This document shows, in pieces, positions 55,329 to 64,000 of a DNA stretch of 64,000 nucleotides; the stretch's first letter is position 1; each line of letters starts with the position of its first letter. Under the pieces are notes generated by a model. It was not told the origin of the DNA. It did not search any database and was given only the letters and a program-made list of their open reading frames with translations. The DNA is from Gymnopilus junonius (lineage: Eukaryota; Basidiomycota; Agaricomycetes; Agaricales; Galerinaceae). A program made the position numbers and the translations under genes. Where the stretch lies: NCBI GenBank assembly GCA_015501075.1, contig JADNYJ010000026.1, forward strand, positions 1-64,000, written 5' to 3'.

Positions 55329-56710
55329 ATGGAGAGGGTACATTTTCAGCAAGAGCAGATGCTCGATGAGCTCAGGGACCTGGTGGACAAGGGTCTCTTT
55401 ACAGATGTGCGTTTCAAATTGTTCGGCAATTTATGAATGCTGACTGCCCTCAGCAAGAAGCCAAGCAGATCATGAAGAAGCGCACGGCATTTGAGAGCTC
55501 GCTTGTACGACGAGTAGCCAAAAAGGCGGACTTTTTGCGCTATGCGGCATATGAAATGGGTTTGGAACAGTTGAGAAGGAAGCGCGTTGCACGGATGGGT
55601 AAGTGACTTTTTTTCTTTTTTCTTTTCTTTCCAGGGATGGCCCCATTCATGTTCCTTCAGAACTGGCACCTGGGCCGGCGACGGTGTCTGATTACGCGCT
55701 TGTCAAGAGACAATTTCATATCTTTGAGCGTGCGGTAAAAAAGTTCAAATCGGACGTAGGGTTGTGGGTTCAGTACATTCAGGTGGCTAAACGGGAGGGA
55801 GCGCGTGCGTTAGTAGGGAGGATAACGGCAAGGTATGTATCTATATTTTTTAATACGATATAATTTTAATGAGTGGACGCCTAGAGCGCTGCAGCTGCAT
55901 CCGAACAAGCCAGCCCTGTTCATCCTTGCTGCTTCGCATGAGCTGGATCATCATTCGCCATCTGCAGCACGCACGCTGCTACAACGTGGAATCAGGCTGA
56001 ATCCGGAGAGCATGGACATGTGGAAGGAGTATGTGAAGATGGAGCTAGGGTTCATCGAGAGCCTGCGGCGGCGATGGGATGTTCTCGGAATCAAGGTGTC
56101 GGAAAAAAGAGAAAAAGACGGGAGTGGAGAGATACTGGGAGAAGAGGAGAAGGGGGGAGAGACAGAATACGAGGGAGATGCAGGGGCATCAGCACGACGG
56201 GAGGTGATGGAGGGTGCGATTGTGGAATCTGTAATTAGCAGTGCAGCTCGAGGTACGGAAAGAGGTTGTTTTGCAGAGCGTGGCTGATGGACGGTTGCTA
56301 CCCAGCGATCCCACGACTGGAGCTGTTTGAATGGATCAAGGGAACGATATGCAGCCATCCATCTCCGGAGAGTTTGCGGACCAGGCTTCTCGATCACCTG
56401 TACGAGGAGCTTCGGCGCACGCTGCCGGGGGATGGCCGTGCGGCGGTGTTTGCAGCCTCGCGGCGCCTGGACGGGGTCCGGGGGGAGGCGCTGGTGGAGG
56501 CGCTACGGACGGCGAACGAGGAGATATCGGGGCGGGTCCGGAGGGGGGATGTCGGCGTGGCGGCGTATGCAGAGTGGGTGGGGGCATGGACAGCACGGGA
56601 CACGGATGGAGACCTGGTGGGTGAATGTTACATAATTGGCAGACACTGGGACTGACGGGCGGCTGCAGAAGGAATATCTGATTGGGTCGCTGACTGGTGT
56701 AGCCGGATAG
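55329..56710 (+). CDS. UTP6: UTP6, U3 snoRNP / small-subunit processome protein
   Basis: UTP6 is an HAT-repeat protein of the 90S pre-ribosome, needed for early cuts that make 18S rRNA. The start is ATG 55329 (MERVHFQQEQMLDELRDLVD). The N-terminal block continues KGLFT, QEAKQIMKKRTAFESSLVRR and FLRYAAYEMGLEQLRRKRVA. HAT repeats are visible at YALVKRQFHIFERAVKKFKS, VGLWVQYIQVAKREGARALV, LQLHPNKPALFILAASHELD and LNPESMDMWKEYVKMELGFI. It ends KEYLIGSLTGVAG with TAG at 56708. The exon at about 56,290-56,620 is much richer in G and C than its neighbours. About 390 residues, shorter than the usual 450-600. Confidence 0.85.
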
Positions 56711-56950
56711 CGTGTGGGAAAGGGGAGCATGTGCGCTGGGCTGTGGGCCACATGGAGGGCTGGATGAAGTGTGCTGCGGAGAAGCTGCCATAGTGGGCAA
56801 ATAGACTACACAAAGTAGAACAAACCCGTTAATCTTTTCTCTCTCCCTCTGCATGTATCAAGGCCCACGACAGCTCAGACACTAAGCCGGTCTCGTCTGA
56901 ACGGACTCTCTCGCCGCCCTCCTCCTTCCAGGCCGAGTCCTGCACCGCCC

Positions 56951-59900
56951 ATGTTGCAGTATCCCGTCCAGCTCCCCCCGCTCTCCCTTTCGTCCCCAAA
57001 GCTTCACTCCAAACTCCATAATGACCCCCAGGCTCTTTTGACCCGCAAGCGCCTCCCCCTCGCTGTCTCTACCAGCCCCTACTTCTCCCCCCGTCCCCCT
57101 TCCTCCGTCCCCGACCCCTTTGAGCATGTCCTCGCTCCCGGCGATGTCGTCGGCCACGGCTTCTTCCTCAAGGGCGAGCAGATCCGTCTCGTCTCTCCCG
57201 TAGCCCCCCATCTCTCCCACAGCGTCCCCGCCCAGGAGCTCGAGGTCATCAGGCAGCTCGGCACTGGCAGCTATGCCGTCGTCTATCTCGTCCGAGAGGT
57301 CCTCTTCCGCCCCCTTCCCTCGGATGACGGCCACATGTCTACCATTGGTCTCATGGAGTTCGATAACAAGCCTCAGACCGTCTACGGCAGAGAATATGCC
57401 ATCAAGTGTCTCTCCAAAGCCAACCTCGATGACGACGCCCTGGCTCTGCAGATGTCCGAGGTACGTGTGCCTTTATCGCCCCATTATTGTCATGCTTATC
57501 CATTCAACCTCGCCAGGTCACCATTCATCAGTCACTGCAGCTCCATCCCAATATCGTCACGCTCCATCGCACCCTTGAAACCTCTGCTTTTCTGCTGCTC
57601 TTGCTCGAATACGTCCCCGGCGAGGATCTCTTTTACTTTCTTGAACAATCGCGGGATCGCTATGATTTGGACAGCCCCCACCCCACCGACTCTTCAGTCA
57701 CTCCCCCTACCCCCAGTCTACTTTCCAATTTACACCCTTCCCACTTGCTTTCCAGGACCCGTCTTCGTCTTATCTCTTCCATGTTCAGTCAAATGTGCGA
57801 CGCCGTGGCCGCCTGCCACGCACAACAAGTCTTCCACCGTGATATCAAGCCCGAGAACTTTATTGTCACTGATGGCACTTTTACCTCTCCAGATGGTCGT
57901 CTAGAGCGCAAGGTTATTGTCAAGCTCACTGATTTTGGTCTTTCTACTACCGATCTTGAGTCTGCCGACATGGATTGCGGCAGTGCGCCTTATATGAGCT
58001 ATGGTATGTCTCTCTCTCTCTCTCTGTGTCATCGCCTCGATTCCAAAGCACCTTGTTTTTAGAATGCAGGAATAACGTTGCCCCTACTTACCGCCCTCGT
58101 GCTGCTGATGTCTGGTCGTTGGGCATCGTGCTCATCAACATGTATGTTGAAAGAATGGCGAAAAATCGGTTTCTGACTTTTTTTTTTTTTTTTTTTACAC
58201 AGGCTCTACCACTTCAATCCCTGGACTGATACGGCCGAGGGCGCTTGCTCTTCTTTTGATCTCTACCGCAAGGATCCTGTCAACTTTTTCATGCTGCGCT
58301 TCATGGGCATGACCAAGCCGGTCGCAGAGGTGCTTGCCAACAAGGTTTTCTGTATTCTTCCTGATCCCACGGATGATTCTCCCCGTATGAGCGCTGCTGA
58401 ATTCGGCGCTTGGGTAAAGAACCTTCCTTCCCTTCTCGGATCGCACAGCGTTCACAGGACCGTGTCCAACAGCTCAACTGGTCATAGGATCTCGCTATCT
58501 ACACCCATGTCGCATCGCCCTTCATCACGACAGGCGTCGGGTTGCACTACCGCTGTTCGTACACCAGCCATTCCTGTGCGTTCACTGTCACGTGCGCCTT
58601 CCCTTGAGCCTCCGTTTGAGAGGGAAGAACTGTCGACTGTCATCGACCAAGACAATGAGGACGATGGGGACGATGTTGCGGACGATATCGAGATTGAGGG
58701 TATGAATTCACGGTCAACGTCTACGAACAAGAGAAGGAAGAGAGGGGCACGCAAGGGTAAAGGTACCGCAGCCGCCGCGAGTCCGGCGACTGCTCAGGAC
58801 ACCAACCTACAGTCTTTGGCTGTGGCTTCCGAGTCCCTTGCTCGTGAAATCAGCAAGGCTTCAAAGGCTTCCAAGTCGTCTTCCAAATCCAAAGCGGCTT
58901 CGAAACCGTTTGAGCCCGTCTCTATGTATGCTATGCCTGTTGCTCTTCTTCCGAGTCCACGTCCTGCTCACACCGCTCCTACTACCAGTACCCCTGCTCC
59001 TAGCACACCTGCCCCTGTCACCAAGAAACCGTCAAAATGGAAGCTCAGCTTTGGCAAGAACAGCGGCTCCGCATTGGCCAATTCCACCGCCATTGGACGC
59101 ATTTCTCCTGTGGAAGAAGCTTCACCACCCACCTCTCTGGACCTCTCCCCTTCCCAGGCGATGGCCACCACTGCCAGCAATGTTTCCAGTCTCCTGATGG
59201 GTTTGAACGCTCCGCCTATGTCCGCCTCTCCACCGACAACCGATTCCGACACCTGGAGTCGCGGCCGCCGATCTCGAGATCCTCAAGATGCTGCACCTCG
59301 GTCCCTCAAGACTCCCAGCCGATCGCCAGGATATGCGCTTTCAACAAGTCCCCAACGTCCATCGGTTCGTGCCGTGTCGCCGAACAGCACCCGCAGTGGG
59401 CGCCCGATAGGCTCAAGTGCATCTTCTGTCGTCTCATCGAATTGGCGAAGCTCCATGAGCACCTCTTCAAGTGCAGGGACTTCAACGTCTGCTTTCACAC
59501 GGTACAGTAATTCGAGTGCGAGAAGCGTATCGACAACGGCCACAAGCGTCTCTTCGGCAAGCTGGCGTACTAGTGTCAAACCTTCTTCCACCTACTCTTC
59601 CTCTTCGAACGGATACCCTCATGGCAATATTCCCAAAAACATCAAGAGTAAGTCATTCATGCATGGGTGTGCCTTCATGTCTAATTTCATTATCGCAGTC
59701 ATGGATGGCGTGCCTTGGGAACTTGATCAGCTGCCTCGTGGGCAACATCCAAATCCTGTTGGGGACATCTTTGGTTCGCCGCCTGTGCGTAAGCAGCGGA
59801 CAAGGAAACAGCCCCAGAAGGACTTGAAACTCGACACTATCACCGAACGTCCGGCAGGGTTGGCAAGCAGTCAAAAGTCGCCTGACAATCTGCGCAGGGA

Positions 59901-60030
59901 TGCGTCTACCAGCACGACGGATCTTGATTTGCCTGGCGCAAAGGATGATGCGAGTGAAGGCGGTGTCAAGAAAGTTCAAAAGGGCCAGATCAACGCTTTG
60001 GCCAAGATGCTTTCTGCCCTTCGTCGATAA
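56951..60030 (+). CDS. KSP1: Ser/Thr protein kinase, Ran1/KSP1-like
   Basis: The start is ATG 56951 (MLQYPVQLPPLSLSSPKLHS). The kinase domain begins at about residue 95: VIRQLGTGSYAVVYLVREVL (Gly loop), YGREYAIKCLSKANLDDD (catalytic Lys), QVFHRDIKPENFIV (HRD loop, about 57,830) and VKLTDFGLSTTD (DFG, about 57,920). AADVWSLGIVLINM and the family-specific FNPWTDTAEGACSSFDLYR follow. A Ser/Thr/Pro-rich tail of about 550 residues contains a basic patch (KRRKRGARKGKG). A short last exon reads NALAKMLSALRR. KSP1 kinases in yeast act in TOR/PKA-linked growth and filament control. Five introns; one carries an 18-T run just before its acceptor. Complete. Confidence 0.85.
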
Positions 60031-60686
60031 CAGCAGGAGGGTGGTAGTTGTTGATGATGATGTGATGATGACAATCATGGACTTTTATTGGCCTTTGTGC
60101 GCCCTTGTTTTTTTTTACCCATTTTCTTCTTGCTCAGCAGCGGAGAATCATCTCGGACATTGTGCGTGCAAACCATTTTTACAGGCCAGGCAACTTTACC
60201 TCCCCACCCCTTTTTGTATTGGTATAGTAGTATATTTCCGCCATTGCGGCAGAGTCAGTCGCGTTTGTTTTTCATCACCAGTTTGCTGCTGTTCTTGTCA
60301 AAAAAAACTTGGTGGTTCATTTCGAACCGGTTGTCGCTGTTGCATATTGCCCCTACCCAACCCTAATTCTGACTTGACATGGTCTGGTGCCGTTTATTGA
60401 CCTTTTTTTTTTTTTTTTTTACGTCGGGGGCTGTATTTTCCTCTAGGAGCCTGCACGCGCGGAGTCGTGGTAGGCTCACCAACTCATACAAGCATGTCGT
60501 TCCTTGCAACTCGTTCATTCCCGATTAGCGGTAATTGTATTTAATACCTTCTCTTTCATTCCTTTCTTCTTTTTTTGCACAACATTTTCTTATTTCCCTG
60601 TTTTTTTTTACACGTACCCAATCCAACCAACCAAACAATCCTCTCACTGTGCACTTAGTATAGACAATATGAATTGCTTCTTTTTT
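60031..60686. other. Convergent 3' region, T-rich
   Basis: Between KSP1 (plus) and the cyclin gene (minus), likely 3' UTRs. It contains several T runs (20 T at about 60,401-60,420). No gene seen. Confidence 0.5.
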
Positions 60687-61716
60687 TTATATTCTCTTGT
60701 TAGGTCGCTCTACTGTACAGTCATTAGATTGTTGAAGAGCAGCGAAAGCCATGTTCTGCTCGACGGTCGCCCGCTGGGTAACGTCCTGAGCGGTGGCGCC
60801 TGGCTCTATGAGCACTGCGGTCGGTTCAGGGGGAGAGGGGCGCTGGTTTTGTTTAGCCAACGTCGGAGATGAAGGGGATGATGTGCCACTATCCATATCT
60901 ACGTCGCTTTCCTCGGAAACGCTAGGCGATAACGTGCCAGAGATATAGTATGTGCCGGCACTGTGAGTCCGCACAAGATTGACGTAGTACTCCTGCAGGA
61001 TTTCGCGTGTACACTGCCATGAGAGAAAAAAAAAAGCAAGGTATTACTACCCATGAGGATGATCGACGTCAGATAAGTACTGCAATGTGGATGGACTAAC
61101 CATAAGCCGCCAATCTATCATCGAAAGAAATTCTCGTTCGAGGACGTTAAGCTCCGAGACGGATATTCCGCCTACTCTAGCGTAGAGATTGTTGGGACAA
61201 AAGGCATCGCAGAGACCTTTGCTGGACACGGTGATGGAGGTGATTATGAAACGATGGCAGGTAAGGGAAGATAGGGTGAATAGGGGCATCCTCGCGCAGA
61301 TCTGGTCAATATTGTAAAGAGTAATGAGGAGGCATGATTTCTAGCACCTTGGGGCATCAATAATAACTGGGAGAAGAGAGATAGCGGATCGCACCAACCT
61401 CGACGTTGGTGAAGCGTACGATACGCTTCAGGTAATCGAGAACACTGATAGCAGGTGCTGATCGGGAATGAAATCGTGTCAGGGATTCGCTAGGGGAAGT
61501 GTGAGATGGGAACGAGTCTGGAGGGGAAAGGGGCGTACGGCGATAGAGGAATGCGATCATTATGTGCCATCAAACGGTCCAGCATGTCTGCTAGAGGGAT
61601 GTGAGCAGAAGAAAGAAAAACATAAAACAAAAAACACAAATACCGATGAGATGAATGAGATGCTCTACGGGTGCATCTTCAAAGACGGGTGGGACCTCAA
61701 CCCTTTCAGAGCCCAT
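60687..61716 (-). CDS. PHO80: PHO80-like cyclin
   Basis: PHO80-type cyclins bind the PHO85 kinase and control phosphate response and cell cycle. The start is probably ATG 61716 (MGSERVEVPPVFEDAPVEHL); ATG 61818 in the same frame is possible. After an intron: ADMLDRLMAHNDRI, an unusual short insert, SESLTRFHSRSAPAISVLDY, LKRIVRFTNVE, ICARMPLFTLSSLTCHRFII, SSKGLCDAFCPNNLYARVGG, and SELNVLEREFLSMIDWRLM. Then EILQEYYVNLVRTHSAGTYY and a disordered acidic tail. All family blocks are present. The insert near 61,500 could be an intron I cannot splice, because the expected Pro-Leu start of the next block overlaps it. Divergent from RPL12. Confidence 0.85.
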
Positions 61717-61923
61717 GAACCCATTGCGGTGGCCGACCTGGGTGAAAGCCGAATATGCAGATCGGGTAAATGGCAAGCTGCAGCACAACAGCGCCAAACA
61801 CTCCTCCCCGCCGAGCATGGGCTGTACAGTTCATTAGTCGGAGCTCGAACTCTAAATTCTCTGTTCGTGGATCAGTCTATCGGTTTCTCCGTCGTCGCTA
61901 AGCCCGTCCACCTCCCCGTCCAA

Positions 61924-62603
61924 ATGGCCCCCAAGCTCGTAATTATCGTATCTCTTGACATTCTCTCTATACACTTTACTTATGTCCCTTCTATCAGGAC
62001 CCTAATGAAATAAAGATCATCTACCTCCGTGCAACCGGAGGTGAAGTTGGTGCCTCTTCTGCCTTGCACCAAAGATTGGTCCTCTTGGTCTGGTACGAAC
62101 CCAAAATGCATGCTGTTTGCATCTCTCGGTTTACATTGTCCCTATCTACAGTCGCCCAAAAAAGTTGGTGAAGATATCGCCAAAGCCACCTCTGCTTGGA
62201 AAGGTCTACGGGTTACTGGTTCAACTCACCATCCAAAACCGTCAAGCCGCCGTCTCCGTCGTTCCTTCCGCCTCTTCCCTCGTCATCCGTGCCCTGAAAG
62301 GTCCTTTCAGCAACATTATTTCGTTGATGCTCCCAGCTCATTATTATTCTTGTCTTCGTACAGAGCCCCCACGTGACCGTAAGAAGGAGAAGAACATCAA
62401 ACACAGCGGCAACATTGCTTTGGGACGAAATCTTCGATATTGCGCGGACGATGAAGCCCAAATCATTGGCCAAGGACCTGGCAGGATGTGTGAAGGAGAT
62501 CTTGGGCACGGCGCAAAGTATCGGTTGCACAATTGACGGCCAACCACCTCATGACATCATTGACAGTATCAACTCTGGCGAGATTGAGGTCCCGGATGCG
62601 TAA
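61924..62603 (+). CDS. RPL12: 60S ribosomal protein L12 (uL11), with apparent frameshift
   Basis: uL11 sits at the base of the ribosomal P stalk, near the GTPase centre. The start ATG 61924 (MAPKL) splices over 58 bp into [20 protein letters not shown] then [12 protein letters not shown], and a second intron into [20 protein letters not shown]. Then the frame breaks: WKGLRVT is followed one base late by [20 protein letters not shown]. One extra G near 62,218 explains it. A third intron joins ALK to [20 protein letters not shown]. The end [17 protein letters not shown] is intact. With that one base removed the protein would be the normal ~165 residues. As the gene is essential, a sequence error or a second good copy is likely. 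Confidence 0.9.
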
Positions 62604-62769
62604 TCCTTGTACTTATTTGTTTTACGCTTTCTTTCATATTATCATTTTCATTGCACGCCGGGAAAAACGTAACATTAATGTGAGAATAAAGTCCTGCTGA
62701 CTTTGAAAAATAGTTTGCAGCCGTCATCGACCGGCGTCTAAGCCCTCGTAATCCTTTCTCTTCTTTACT

Positions 62770-63609
62770 ATGATCCGACTAGCTCTGGTTCGTCGTGTTT
62801 CAGCGAGGCCCATTGCCCAGGCCTTCCACAGGAGCCAATTTCTCGTCTACTCCAAGGCGTCAGTCATCTTTGGAAATGCCATCACCATTGGCCTTGTCGC
62901 AGGACTTGTGGGCAGTGGCACCATATTCGCTGCTGGTATATCTGTTGCTGTAGATTGGACTCCTTGCTGACCCCCACGTAAAGGATACGCGGCCTACTAC
63001 TTTTCAGGTGCTAAAAAGGCAGTCGACACATTCCGCCCTGCGATGGCGTTCCTCAGGCAAACAGACCTGGACCTTGCAAAAAAGCACCTATTCAAGCGCT
63101 TCACCACCTTCGACAGGCAGCTAAGGCTTACGTTGTTTATCTTCCTGGCGCCGGCTTTTTGTGGACAGAGCATTCGATGTAGCTGACGACGTCGTGGCTG
63201 CACACACGGAGGAAGCTACCACTATTATAAGTCAAGCTTATAGAGATATTCTGCAAGTTGTTCAACAGGGTGAAAATGGAACACAAGACAGGCGCGCCCT
63301 CCAAAATCGTTTCTATTGCCCGACATTCATTGAACGAGCTGAAGACTCTCGGTGCCAAGGCTGGGAAACCAATCTCAGACCAACTTGGTTTGGAGCAGAA
63401 AGCCGGAGCAGTAGGTCAGCTGCACAATTGTTATACCAAGAAGTAGCAACCAAGGCGCCAGGCGTCTTCGAGCGCCTCAAAGAAAAGGTAACGGGAACAC
63501 AATTTATTCCATCTAGTACCATCTATTGACCTTTGGGGTACAGAACGTCATCCCCCCTAAGTCGGAAAAAGAGGAACCATCCCAGTCAGGGAGAAATTCT
63601 ACCAACTAG
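62770..63609 (+). CDS. Predicted mitochondrial membrane protein, unknown function
   Basis: ATG 62770 opens MIRLALVRRVSARPIAQAFH, an Arg-rich, Asp/Glu-free leader typical of mitochondrial targeting. A glycine-rich helix follows (NAITIGLVAGLVGSGTIFAA). An intron of about 75 bp joins AKKAVDTFRPAMAFLRQTDL. Later exons give FDVADDVVAAHTEEATTIIS, KIVSIARHSLNELKTLGAKA and EVATKAPGVFERLKEK. A last exon reads NVIPPKSEKEEPSQSGRNST with TAG at 63607. Middle splice sites are uncertain. The helical Ala-rich body recalls small inner-membrane organising proteins, without a firm match. Confidence 0.5.
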
Positions 63610-64000
63610 AAAACGTCTCGTCTCTTGAAGTATTCCATGATAGAGTACTTAACTTCTAAAGATGTCATACCATGTCCACTTGCCCACACCCTTCCAGATA
63701 GGCCCAAGGTTCCCCCACGGCGGCAGATTTCCTCCAAATCCGCAGGTTTGAGGTCGACACCCATTGCTCCAGATATTTCAACAGATACACCTTTAGCTTT
63801 GGTTTCATCGAGAGTCACCGTTATCTCCACCAGGCCAGGAATTGGAGGTCGTTCTGGACATGTCATCACGATCCTAGGCCCAGACGTAGAGGCGAAGTCC
63901 AATCCTGGTCCAAAAAGGCTATCTGTTGCACTTCCAGAAGGTAAAGACACATTCACCGGTATCTTCCTTGGTCTGAAGGTCCCTGATTCGTTTCAGTCTG
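63606..64000 (-). CDS. 3' end of a gene, possibly Mediator subunit MED1
   Basis: Partial: the gene runs off the right edge. The last exon reads VNVSLPSGSATDSLFGPG, SGPRIVMTCPERPPIPGLVE then ITVTLDETKAKGVSVEISGA, LEEICRRGGTLGLSGRVW and ends EYFKRRDVF with TAG at 63606-63608. ERPPIPG.VEI and EEICRRGG(T/F)(L/F)GLSGRVW recall the end of basidiomycete MED1, but I cannot confirm it. An AG acceptor may lie near 63,986. Confidence 0.45.

Noticed and set aside
62200..62230. Programmed frameshift in RPL12
   Set aside because: No slippery site or structure is evident and uL11 is not known to use one; an extra base or sequence error is simpler.
1..64000. CRISPR array, prokaryotic operon or phage signals
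   Set aside because: The window is intron-rich nuclear fungal DNA; no regularly spaced short repeats were found.

Overview
The window is nuclear DNA of a filamentous basidiomycete, most likely an Agaricomycete. Genes are interrupted by many 45-60 bp GT-AG introns. The proteins read as typical Agaricomycete versions (SCY1, MED14, SLX1, UTP6, GOT1, a Ran1/KSP1-type kinase), and the TE island holds a chromodomain Gypsy element and a RecQ-like ORF. This assignment rests on reading proteins by eye; no search was run.

The window has two parts. Bases 1 to about 15,370 are a transposon graveyard with no intact gene. It holds one Ty3/Gypsy polyprotein relic (RNase H, HHCC zinc finger, integrase core, chromodomain), split by insertions of about 1.06 kb and 3.1 kb. 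It also holds a TA-flanked MITE, a 156-bp direct duplication, two ~1-kb segments ending in GCTA(C/T)AGC-rich repeats, a ~3-kb broken ORF of unknown family with a possible RRM-like end, and a truncated RecQ-like helicase. Seventeen in-frame stops in these relics (12 TGA, 3 TAG, 2 TAA) can each be explained by one C-to-T change in an Arg or Gln codon, the mark of a RIP-like or CpG-methylation process.

Bases 15,373 to 64,000 are compact and housekeeping-rich, with mostly 100-500 bp between genes. In order: SCY1 pseudokinase (-), MED14 (+), SLX1 with a long AT-hook tail (-), GNAT acetyltransferase (-), PEP carboxykinase (+), PHD-finger protein (-), multi-pass membrane protein (+), primase small subunit PRI1 (+), two unknown genes (-), AP-4 epsilon-like adaptin (-), BUB2 (+), bZIP factor (-), amino-acid permease (+), nucleoside hydrolase (-), hypothetical (-), RACK1 with a U24-type C/D snoRNA in intron 3 (+), hypothetical (-), fucose-permease-like MFS (+), GOT1 (-), disordered protein (-), UTP6 (+), KSP1-like kinase (+), PHO80-like cyclin (-), RPL12 (+), a mitochondrial-looking protein (+), and the 3' end of a possible MED1 (-).

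The genes do not form one pathway. They serve transcription (MED14, possibly MED1, PHD, bZIP), ribosome production (RPL12, UTP6, RACK1, U24), DNA replication and repair (PRI1, SLX1), Golgi traffic (SCY1, GOT1, AP-4), nutrient uptake and metabolism (permease, MFS, PEPCK, nucleoside hydrolase) and cell-cycle or phosphate signalling (BUB2, KSP1, PHO80). Three conserved genes (SCY1, SLX1, RPL12) show apparent one-base frame breaks at short base runs, so sequence error should be considered there.
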